Below, in pieces: positions 1 through 7,073 of a stretch of 64,000 nucleotides of DNA. The translations under genes and the position numbers were made by a program. The stretch comes from Sphingobium sp. (GTDB lineage: Bacteria > Pseudomonadota > Alphaproteobacteria > Sphingomonadales > Sphingomonadaceae). Position 1 is the stretch's first letter. The number at the start of each line of letters is the position of its first letter. The stretch is from positions 743,501 to 807,500 of the forward strand of contig SPEL01000002.1 of the NCBI GenBank assembly GCA_009360885.1. Direction: 5' to 3'. The notes beneath the pieces were generated by a model, which worked only from the letters and a program-made list of their open reading frames with translations, ran no database searches and was not told where the DNA came from.

Positions 1-1
1 C

Positions 2-757
2 GCACCCATCATATTCGACGATATGCAGGGTGACTGGTATCCTTTTGGCACGATGAATAAGATACTGACCAGCGAATGGATCAGCGGACGTATTCTGGGG
101 CAAAGCAAAACGGTCAGCGTCAGTACAAAGCGACTGGTAATCGGCACGGGCAACAATAGTGCGCCTATTGCTGATATGTGCCGAAGGGTTGTCACTTGCC
201 GCCTGTCAGCGGATTGTGCGAACCCTGCCCTGCGGACATTTAAAGGCAATCCCGAAGATGTGGTGAGAGAGAAGCGCAATCACTTTGTGACTCTGGCCCT
301 CACTATCATCATGGCCTATCGCAAAGCCGGTTCACCTAAAGCCAACGCGCCATCCATCGCCACTTATGGGCAATGGAGCGACATGTGCAGACAGCCGCTG
401 CTGTGGCTGGGCCTTGCTGACCCGGCATCCAGCCTGATCTCGCAGTTGAAGTCGGACCCCGACAAGGAAGACTTTGGGGTTGTGCTTGCACGCTGGCACG
501 ACCTTCATGGTGACAAGCCTATGCTTCTTCGCAAATTGCTGGAGTTCGACATGAGCAACCAAGCCAATGAGCTGGAATATGCCATATCCGACTTACCCGT
601 GATGGAGCGCGGCAATATTAACCACCATAAGCTGGGTTGGTTGTTCAGAAGGCGGGCAGGCCAACAGGTCAACGGGTACAAGCTGGAAAAGGCTGACCAC
701 TCTGAACGCAACGCATGGCGCGTTGTGAAAGTTGAGCCAAAACCAGCGGCAAACTGA
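2..757 (+). CDS. Primase/helicase-type ATPase of a mobile element, C-terminal part (5' end outside window)
   Basis: The reading frame is open to the left edge, so the gene starts outside the window; 251 residues are visible. The first residues (APIIFDDMQGD) look like a Walker B strand. VIGTGNN resembles a sensor-1 segment and MCRRVV an arginine-finger region. This order is typical of the helicase half of primase-helicase proteins in integrative elements and phages, which would open DNA for element replication. It lies 316 bp upstream of an integrase in the same direction, as expected for such an element. The exact family cannot be fixed without the N-terminal half; element-borne ATPase is fairly safe, primase-helicase is inference. 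Confidence 0.55.
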   Translation, partial: APIIFDDMQGDWYPFGTMNKILTSEWISGRILGQSKTVSVSTKRLVIGTGNNSAPIADMCRRVVTCRLSADCANPALRTFKGNPEDVVREKRNHFVTLALTIIMAYRKAGSPKANAPSIATYGQWSDMCRQPLLWLGLADPASSLISQLKSDPDKEDFGVVLARWHDLHGDKPMLLRKLLEFDMSNQANELEYAISDLPVMERGNINHHKLGWLFRRRAGQQVNGYKLEKADHSERNAWRVVKVEPKPAAN

Positions 758-804
758 CACTCTCACCTTCGGGGCGGGCAACTGCCTCGAAGCTCTGCCG
801 TCAC

Positions 805-893
805 CGACCCGAACAAAAGGGGGAAAAGGGGGAAAGGGGGATTTTACCTGTTTCCCTCTTTTACCCCTTTTATCCGGCCCCTCGCCGGGGCGA
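805..893. repeat. G-rich/C-rich inverted-repeat element, copy 1
   Basis: This lies in the 316-bp gap between the ATPase and the integrase. A run of AAAAGGGGG-type blocks is followed, after a short loop ending ACCTGTTTCCCT, by the matching CUUUU/CCCCUUUU blocks, so the transcript could fold into a hairpin of about 20 bp with a few mismatches. A clearly related stretch of about 90 bp lies at 58398-58487. Both copies continue into a GC-rich segment containing GCCGGGGCG. The rest of the gap is GC-rich with no convincing gene. It may be a terminator, a small RNA or a conserved part of the element; the sequence does not decide. Confidence 0.5.
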
Positions 894-1073
894 TGCACGG
901 CCCCGCAGCCACTGCATCTGGCCCATCTCCCCACAGCGCCCCACACGCCCATTTCGGCACCGGGGCATCCCCATCCCCCACCGGCGGCGGCTTCGTGCCT
1001 GCTGCCTTAGTCAAAATCCATTTTTGTAATGCGTGGCTCTGCGCCCGCTCCACCCCATTGAGGAGATATAGTC

Positions 1074-2231
1074 ATGCCTAAGATGAAACTTACCGCACCC
1101 TTCTGCACCATTGCCGATTGCGATGCAGACCGGAAACGCACTGATTTTTACGACACAGGCATCACTGGCTTTGTGCTGGAGTGCCACCAATCAGGTCATA
1201 AGTCCTACACCTTCCGTTACCATGATGAAACGGGACGGCAACGACAGACTAAAATTGGGAACTATACTGATGTGACGTTCGATCAGGCCAAACGGAAGGC
1301 TAAGGAATTGCGGTCCTCCGTCACCCTTGGCGGTGATCCTGTAGCGGTGAAGCAGGAGAAGAAGGCCGTGCCGCTCTACAGTCAGCTTGCAGAACAGCAT
1401 CTGGCTCATGCACGGACCTATCAGAAGACCCCGGCCAATACCGAAAGCATCCTCCGCCTGCATCTGCTGCCCCGTTGGGGACGGATGAGGCTGACCGACA
1501 TTAAGACACAGGACATTGCCCTGTGGCTGGCAGAAAAGGATATGGCCCCGGCCACCATCGAAAAGATACGCATTACGTTCAACCGTTCGTTCGAGTTGGC
1601 GGCTAAATGGGGGATGGCAGGGTCCGAGGTAAACCCGGTCAAGGCTGTTCCCCGTAAACGCTATAGCAATGCACGGGAACGGTTCCTCACCGCTAAAGAG
1701 GTCGAGCGATTAAAAGGGGCGCTGGAGGCATCGGGGAATACACAACTCCGGTTCATTGTGCCGCTGTTGCTGCTAACCGGCGCACGCAAGACGGAGCTGC
1801 TAACCGCCCGGTGGGAACATATCGACATGGAACGGCGCTCATGGCTCATTCCCACCAGCAAAACCGGCAAGCATCGCTATGTGCCGCTATCGCAACCAGC
1901 CGTTGACATCATCACTGCCTTGCCACGGTTTAAGGACTGTCCGTGGCTATTGCCCAATCCGGACACGCACAAGCCCTATACAGGCATCAAACGGGCATGG
2001 GAGACGGCAAGAAAGGCAGCGGGGTTGCCAGATGTACGGGTGCATGACCTTCGCCATAGTGCGGCATCGTTCATGATTAACGCCGGGGTCGATCTATACG
2101 CCGTTGGCCGCATCCTCGGTCATGCGGATCATAAATCCACCATGCGCTATTCGCACCTTGCCAATGATACACTGCTCGCAGCCGTCGAAGCAGGCGCATC
2201 ACGCATGAATGCCTCTGTAAAGGCCGCTTAA
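1074..2231 (+). CDS. int: Tyrosine recombinase/integrase
   Basis: A 385-residue site-specific recombinase that would insert and excise the left-hand element. The N-terminal ~95 residues resemble the DUF4102-type arm-binding domain of P4-like integrases, residues ~100-190 form the SAM-like core-binding domain, and the rest is catalytic. Catalytic residues are visible: R238 in TGARKTELL, H324 and R327 in HDLRHSAASF, H350 in GHADHKSTM and the nucleophile Y359 in MRYSHL. GAGGAG just upstream supports the ATG at 1074. The gene points towards the tRNA-Thr fragment at 4983, the likely attachment site. Length and motifs are normal, so it is probably intact. Confidence 0.93.
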   Translation: MPKMKLTAPFCTIADCDADRKRTDFYDTGITGFVLECHQSGHKSYTFRYHDETGRQRQTKIGNYTDVTFDQAKRKAKELRSSVTLGGDPVAVKQEKKAVPLYSQLAEQHLAHARTYQKTPANTESILRLHLLPRWGRMRLTDIKTQDIALWLAEKDMAPATIEKIRITFNRSFELAAKWGMAGSEVNPVKAVPRKRYSNARERFLTAKEVERLKGALEASGNTQLRFIVPLLLLTGARKTELLTARWEHIDMERRSWLIPTSKTGKHRYVPLSQPAVDIITALPRFKDCPWLLPNPDTHKPYTGIKRAWETARKAAGLPDVRVHDLRHSAASFMINAGVDLYAVGRILGHADHKSTMRYSHLANDTLLAAVEAGASRMNASVKAA

Positions 2232-2244
2232 CACATCACCCCAC

Positions 2245-2275
2245 CCCCGGCTCATCCACAATGGATGGGTCGGGG
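2245..2275. terminator. Hairpin terminator between convergent genes
   Basis: A 14-bp stem (CCCCGGCTCATCCA against TGGATGGGTCGGGG, with G-T pairs) closes a 3-nt loop, 14 nt after the integrase stop. The convergent DUF2806-like gene ends at 2286. No long T-run follows directly, but the position suggests it stops transcription from both sides. Confidence 0.65.
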
Positions 2276-2285
2276 TAAAGGGGCA

Positions 2286-3401
2286 TTATTTTTTCTGTGA
2301 GCGAAAATCAAAATTAAAATAATTATTGCTAGAAAGCCCAGAATTACTAACATTTAAAGGCGACAAAATTGGCAATATTTTTACAATGTTTATCACGTTA
2401 TTTCCACTAACATCACCAACACTCACATTATGGTAAATGTCTTTCGAAACTTTCCTTGCCAAGTTCCGAAGAACTGTATCCTCATCTTCTCGACCTAATA
2501 AATCAACAACTGCCTCACCAGCTCGTGTCAACTTTATCATTTTGAATGACAACTGCTGCCCCACCTTCATTGAGAAACCCACAACCTTCTTACGTCCGGG
2601 CAACCAGACCATTTCTTTATCTAGGGAAGCTCGTGGCCAGCTACGATTTAATGAATATGTGGAATCAAGAACAAGACCTGCATCAAGAAGAGGAATAAGA
2701 TAAGTAACCGCAGGTTCCTCTATATGTGAACAAGAAAGAATTTCATCACCCAAAACATATGGAATTACTCGCCTCATTGCATCAAGGTCAGCCTTTTCCA
2801 GCTCAACAATCTGCCGCACTGTGGCCCGCGAGTAGGTCCCTGGCGACATAAGTTCACCTGCCAAAATACGAGACAAACGATCGCGCAAGTCATTCGTAGT
2901 CGCATTCTCTGCAAAGTTAGAAAATGTAGCAGCCCAATCAGGATTTAATGGCTCTGGACTCCCCTCGTCTACCTTGGCTGCATTTTCACTTTCCGACGCA
3001 AAATTCGCAACAGAGCTATCCAGATCGGGAGGAGGTAAGGCTATAAGTTGCTCACTCGCACCCTCGATAACAGCTTCAAGGTTCTGTTGTTTTTGAAACG
3101 CAGTACCAAGGAAGCGAGCCTTTGCTCTCTCCATCAATTCAGGATCGTTCACGGATTGTTGCGCTACAGCCTCGGCCAGCGCCTTACTAACCGTAGTTCT
3201 TCCTTCGATGGTATCCAGACGGTCACGAACTTCACCATAGGCCACAGCACCTTTTTCACTCCCCACAATCAACTGTGCTGCGACTTTAGCTAACTTCATG
3301 CGCCACCCTTTTGGGGCAATGGCATCAATTTTCTCAATTACGCCACCAGCTTGCACCGAATTTGAGGTCACTGGCAAATTTGAATCATTTTCTTCGCTCA
3401 T
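2286..3401 (-). CDS. DUF2806-like protein of unknown function
   Basis: A 371-residue protein if started at the ATG at 3401. A TTG 24 codons upstream (3473) would add a hydrophobic leader but has no convincing ribosome site. The segment RDRLSRILAGELMSPGTYSRATVRQIVELEKAD carries the pattern I associate with DUF2806 (LAGE followed by PG-S/T-S/T-x-R-T). The C-terminus is rich in N, V and I with a repetitive look. Base composition is clearly more AT-rich than the neighbours, which suggests recent transfer. It sits between an integrase and a toxin-antitoxin module, a common place for defence genes, but no function can be read from the sequence. Confidence 0.7.
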   Translation of the reverse strand: MSEENDSNLPVTSNSVQAGGVIEKIDAIAPKGWRMKLAKVAAQLIVGSEKGAVAYGEVRDRLDTIEGRTTVSKALAEAVAQQSVNDPELMERAKARFLGTAFQKQQNLEAVIEGASEQLIALPPPDLDSSVANFASESENAAKVDEGSPEPLNPDWAATFSNFAENATTNDLRDRLSRILAGELMSPGTYSRATVRQIVELEKADLDAMRRVIPYVLGDEILSCSHIEEPAVTYLIPLLDAGLVLDSTYSLNRSWPRASLDKEMVWLPGRKKVVGFSMKVGQQLSFKMIKLTRAGEAVVDLLGREDEDTVLRNLARKVSKDIYHNVSVGDVSGNNVINIVKILPILSPLNVSNSGLSSNNYFNFDFRSQKK

Positions 3402-3596
3402 GCTATCAATAAATGAAGTAATATGCAGATGAGTCAAGATTGATATTACCAAACCAAATAAATGAATCTTCAATATTCCGATGAGTATTATATCTCACGA
3501 CGAGAGATATTTTCGTCAAATCTCAAAAGCAGGCACCTTTAATCAGCTGATAAGAATTCAACATTCGTGATCAACAGCACCTGCAACCATAATCTT

Positions 3597-3615
3597 GGTA
3601 TGAATTTTTCATACC
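3597..3615. promoter_or_regulatory. Inverted repeat upstream of the toxin-antitoxin genes
   Basis: GGTATGAA-TTT-TTCATACC is a perfect 8-bp inverted repeat 34 bp before the RHH antitoxin start. RHH antitoxins usually repress their own operon through such short palindromes, so this is the likely autoregulatory operator. That is inference from position and symmetry. Confidence 0.6.
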
Positions 3616-3648
3616 GCATGATGTACAACCGGACGGGAGGTAATTCAT

Positions 3649-3918
3649 ATGTCCGCTGTTGCAAAAAGGACCGTCAGCCTGCCAAGCGATCAGGCCGCTT
3701 TCATTGATGCCAAGGTGCAGTCTGGTGACTATGCCTCTGCCAGTGAAGTCGTCCGGGCGGGGCTGCGTGCATTGAAAGAGCGCGATGAGGCTGTTGAACG
3801 CTGGCTGCGTGGTAAAATCGCCATGAGCTATGACGCGATGCAGGCTGATCCTAGCCGTGCCATATCTATTGACGATGTCTTTGCCAGCGTCCGTGCTTAT
3901 CATTCAAAATGCCGGTAA
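3649..3918 (+). CDS. parD: ParD-family (RHH) antitoxin
   Basis: An 89-residue ribbon-helix-helix protein. RTVSLPSDQAAFIDAKVQSGDYASASEVVRAGLRALKERDEA matches the ParD/CC2985 pattern: a beta strand, a helix, then the S-E-V-V-R-x-G-L helix. The C-terminal tail (about residues 50-89) would bind a toxin. GGGAGG stands just before the ATG. ParD usually precedes parE. Here no RelE/ParE-like gene follows; instead a small unknown protein and a zeta-type kinase come next. It probably represses its own promoter through the palindrome at 3597. Confidence 0.88.
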   Translation: MSAVAKRTVSLPSDQAAFIDAKVQSGDYASASEVVRAGLRALKERDEAVERWLRGKIAMSYDAMQADPSRAISIDDVFASVRAYHSKCR

Positions 3919-3972
3919 AGCGATTGTAAACATCCAGTCGGCATATTAGTCTCTCTTTAAAGGAGATTCACA

Positions 3973-4182
3973 ATGCGTACCGTCAGGCTTATGGACCCTC
4001 AGACCGAGCCTACCGAATTGGATCTGATGGACTTGATGGAAAAGACCCACATCCGTGCGATTGAGCGCCGGAACATCGTCCGGTCCGAGTTTCAGGCCAA
4101 TTTACAGAAAATGATCTCTATGTCTCTCAATCGCTCTCGCAATCATATGGTCATTTCCCGCACAGCACATGACGGACAATAA
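3973..4182 (+). CDS. Small protein coupled to the zeta-like toxin, possible antitoxin
   Basis: A 69-residue ORF with a good ribosome site (AAGGAG, 8 nt before the ATG). Its last 14 bp overlap the zeta-like kinase start, so the two are probably translationally coupled. It is charged and predicted helical (acidic first half, Arg/Asn-rich end), with no motif I recognise. Its place directly before a kinase toxin fits an epsilon-like antitoxin, although the sequence does not resemble classical epsilon. Confidence 0.65.
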   Translation: MRTVRLMDPQTEPTELDLMDLMEKTHIRAIERRNIVRSEFQANLQKMISMSLNRSRNHMVISRTAHDGQ

Positions 4183-4795
4183 GCATCGGCCCGTTCTGCT
4201 TATCGTGGCAGGCCCCAATGGCTCAGGTAAGACGGAACTGACCACCAATATATTGGAGCATAACTGGGCGGAGGGTTGCGAATATATCAACCCAGATTTC
4301 ATTGCTCGCGATAAGTTCGGGGACTGGAACTCACCCGAAGCCGTACGCAGCGCCGCAGAATATGCGACAGCAAGGCGCTATCAGCTACTTGCCGAAAGGC
4401 AGTCTATCGCCTTTGAAACAGTGTTCTCCACATCTGAGAAAGTTGATTTTGTTCGGCAGGCTATAACAGCGGGATATTTTGTCAGAATTTTCTTCGTTGG
4501 CACCGAAACCCCCGAAATCAATGCTGCACGGGTGGCACGGCGTGTCATGGAAGGTGGGCATGATGTGCCTATTTCCAAAATTATCTCACGATATTCTAAA
4601 TCCATTGCCAATCTCGCAGAGGTGATCGCGGAAGTCGATCGAGCCTATGTCTATGACAATTCTATCGACGACCAAGCTGCCCAGCTCCAGTTCAGGACAG
4701 AGCGCGGTGAAATAACCAAAATCTATCATCAAGACCGTGCATGGGCGCTGGCTCTTTATAACAACCTTCCTGACGCCGATTTTGGAGGTGCATGA
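4169..4795 (+). CDS. Zeta-toxin-family P-loop kinase
   Basis: A 208-residue P-loop protein. GPNGSGKTE at residues ~15-23 is a Walker A motif, INPDFIAR follows at ~41-48, and AFETVFST at ~84-91 matches the substrate-binding region of small zeta-like toxins. Zeta toxins phosphorylate UDP-N-acetylglucosamine and block cell-wall synthesis; whether this short member uses the same substrate is not visible. The gene overlaps the preceding 69-codon ORF by 14 bp and is followed by non-coding DNA and the tRNA fragment at 4983. A role as a toxin that stabilises the element is likely. Confidence 0.83.
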   Translation: MTDNKHRPVLLIVAGPNGSGKTELTTNILEHNWAEGCEYINPDFIARDKFGDWNSPEAVRSAAEYATARRYQLLAERQSIAFETVFSTSEKVDFVRQAITAGYFVRIFFVGTETPEINAARVARRVMEGGHDVPISKIISRYSKSIANLAEVIAEVDRAYVYDNSIDDQAAQLQFRTERGEITKIYHQDRAWALALYNNLPDADFGGA

Positions 4796-4982
4796 CTATG
4801 CTATCCGGGCGGGGACCGGGTCGTTTTTTCCGATTTTATTGAGCTGACGCACTTTAGATAGGAAACGCTTCTAACTGGATGTTGGCGCAGTTTGGGCGGT
4901 TCGTGGGTCAATGCAGAAATGCCTGCCCATTATAGCATCAGTCCATTGATAATAAACGATATAGTCCCATAATCACCTCTCC

Positions 4983-5024
4983 TTCGTAATGATGGGGCCA
5001 GGTGTTCGAGTCACCTATCTTACA
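4983..5024 (+). other. 3' half of tRNA-Thr(CGT), presumed attachment site (element boundary)
   Basis: Read as tRNA positions 32-73 this is exact: anticodon loop TTCGTAA (anticodon CGT), 3' anticodon strand TGATG, five-base variable loop GGGCC, T stem AGGTG/CACCT closing the loop TTCGAGT, acceptor strand ATCTTAC, and discriminator A. The 5' strand is wrong: TGATG should face CATCA but TCTCC stands there, so the 5' half of the tRNA is absent. Tyrosine integrases often cross over in the anticodon loop and leave such a 3'-half copy at the far end of the element. It follows the integrase and toxin genes and so marks the right end. Nothing else recognisable lies in 4796-5265. Confidence 0.85.
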
Positions 5025-5265
5025 AAGCGGGGTATCTTACATAGTACCCGCTACGATCACCACGCCAGCGACTCTCTCCGCCATCGCGCTCGTCGCCACC
5101 GCTGCCACTACCGCCGGGTCGATCCTATCAAGCCTGTTCCAAATCCACCACAGCCCAAAATCATTGGGGTCACTACATCACACGGAAATCGAGAGCATTG
5201 CCTGCTATCTGGGGACGGCCATAAAGGATGCGCTCATTCTCGCGGAACGCGCCGAAATCTGACCA

Positions 5266-6342
5266 TCATTGCGGTCGTTGGGGGTAATCCAAAAGGTCAC
5301 CAAAGCTCATAGGATTATCAATCAATGTGGGGTGCGGGGAGTACCCATCATGCCAGAATTTAGGATCAACGATGTCCCTTGCTATGCTTATGCCGAAGAA
5401 TCTCCGAGGATGTGGCGATAGATTGTCAGGTCCAGCATGGAGCAAATCACTCCGATAGAGAATGACCGTACCTTTCCGAGGCGCCGTCTTTATCAATTGG
5501 AACTGATTACGAAGATCATCCCGGTGGCGATAAAGCTTCCACAATATATTCGGGCTAAGTATATGAATATCGAACTGGGAATTTTTCCCCAATAGAAAAC
5601 GCAACAAATTTGGCTGGTGCTGATCCCACTTGGTCGAAAACACCCGGTCAAGAAATTCACCGGATGCCAGAGGGGCGCTTTTACCCTTGCGCATACTCCA
5701 TAGTTTTTTCAGGTTATGAAGAAAAATGCGATAATTGCATTGTATCCGAAACAGGTTCATCAACGCATGAGCCTTGCCGCCATGCTTGTTTTCAGCACCG
5801 CCGTATATGTGTGTTCCGGGAACAAACACTGTCCCTCCCTGTTGCTCTGACACATCCTCCACGGCAACAAAAAGGCTGATAACGCCACCTGGATCCCGAT
5901 GAATATATTGATGTGATGAACCGAGATAGCTAGTCAATGTGGTGACTTCGAGAAGCGGACGTGACCGACCACAATATTCTGAGAGAACGCCTTCGAGACG
6001 TTGACACAATTTTGCAGCAAAGCTTGTGACACGTGGTGTTGAAGGAAGGGAGCAAAAGTCGCGACGCACATAAAGATTATCCGTCTCGCTGGCGAAGGAG
6101 CCCCGGTTTCGATCCGGATCGTCGATGGTTTGACGTATAAGCTCCAAGCCAACATTCGCTTCCTCATCCGACAGGAGGTTAGTCAAAATAACCAGACCAT
6201 GGGTGTCCATCATCGTCCGGGCCTGTCTGACGCAATCATCCGTAAGCTGGCCTTTTTCATCTAAGACAGCGGACACTTCAAACATGAACGTATCGTTGGA
6301 AACCTTGAGTTTGTTCACACCAATCTGCCTTATAATGACCAA
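5266..6342 (-). CDS. Phytanoyl-CoA dioxygenase (PhyH)-family Fe(II)/2-oxoglutarate oxygenase
   Basis: A 358-residue protein with the iron-binding triad of PhyH-type oxygenases: H148-R-D150 in QYIHRDPGG and the distal H302 in SDLLHAGPDN, with Arg (~313) in HPRRFFG to hold 2-oxoglutarate. SEQQGGTVFVPGTH is also typical. Such enzymes hydroxylate diverse small molecules; the substrate is not evident. The start is a TTG at 6342 with AAGGGA just upstream; an ATG 19 codons in (6285) is possible. It is a lone gene right after the island boundary, with a lower GC content than the core genes further right. Confidence 0.82.
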   Translation of the reverse strand: MVIIRQIGVNKLKVSNDTFMFEVSAVLDEKGQLTDDCVRQARTMMDTHGLVILTNLLSDEEANVGLELIRQTIDDPDRNRGSFASETDNLYVRRDFCSLPSTPRVTSFAAKLCQRLEGVLSEYCGRSRPLLEVTTLTSYLGSSHQYIHRDPGGVISLFVAVEDVSEQQGGTVFVPGTHIYGGAENKHGGKAHALMNLFRIQCNYRIFLHNLKKLWSMRKGKSAPLASGEFLDRVFSTKWDQHQPNLLRFLLGKNSQFDIHILSPNILWKLYRHRDDLRNQFQLIKTAPRKGTVILYRSDLLHAGPDNLSPHPRRFFGISIARDIVDPKFWHDGYSPHPTLIDNPMSFGDLLDYPQRPQ

Positions 6343-7073
6343 ATATTCCCTTAGTGGTCTGCCATTGTGTCGTCATATTCATGTGTAGCAATGCTGGAGG
6401 ATTTGGAGCCAGCCTAATTCATTTTTCATTGAAGCAGAAACTTCTATATCGGGTTAACCAGATGGTCATCAGGTTCGATAAATCAGCGTCGAGGGCCGGG
6501 GCTTCCCTGCCGATTTGCCTATGGCAGGATCGATCGGAATTACAGGATTGAAACTGTTTCGATTTCGGCGGAGAAGAAGCTACCAGAATTACAACACAAC
6601 CATCTGAATGATGCCCAACATATCGGTTTTTGATGCCTCTCCGAACATCCATTCCATCCTTCGATACTGCTTGTCCGTCACCTGAAGCGTTCTAACACTT
6701 TCTTCTTTGGGAAAAACTCAAACACTTACCTTTGCGTAGGACGCGCTTTGGGTAATGTCTGGGTGGTGCTTTGCCCAATGACCCGGTCTGACCCACGATA
6801 AAGGCCGTTAGCTTCAATGGCATTACCGCTTACTGCTGGAAGCGGGTTAATGCGCTTCAATACACCCCCCCCCATCATAGTCTCTGGGCTACTTAGCGGG
6901 GGAAGGCAGATCACGATGGAAAGCCGGAATATAGGAATATATTCAATTGTGATGCTTAATATCATATTGGCATACAAAAAACGCTTGCCTATGCGTAGGA
7001 GCAGGAATCACCGGAACTGAGCGGGCATGTCGCAAGGCAGGCAAACAGGGCTGACACAAAAGAGAATCGATCC
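6343..7073. other. Gene-free stretch between divergent genes
   Basis: About 730 bp separate the PhyH-like gene (minus) from the acyltransferase (plus). I see no ORF with a ribosome site and family resemblance, only short chance frames. A run of nine C residues lies near 6865-6873. It must contain the promoters of both genes, but none stands out. It may be decayed coding DNA near the island edge. Confidence 0.4.

Noticed and set aside
732-1010. 92-codon ORF over the G-rich repeat
   Set aside because: It is low-complexity, overlaps the end of the ATPase gene and has no family resemblance; the hairpin explains the sequence better.
4989-5312. Two overlapping ORFs (107 and 86 codons) after the zeta-like gene
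   Set aside because: They begin inside the tRNA-Thr fragment and show no motif or ribosome site.
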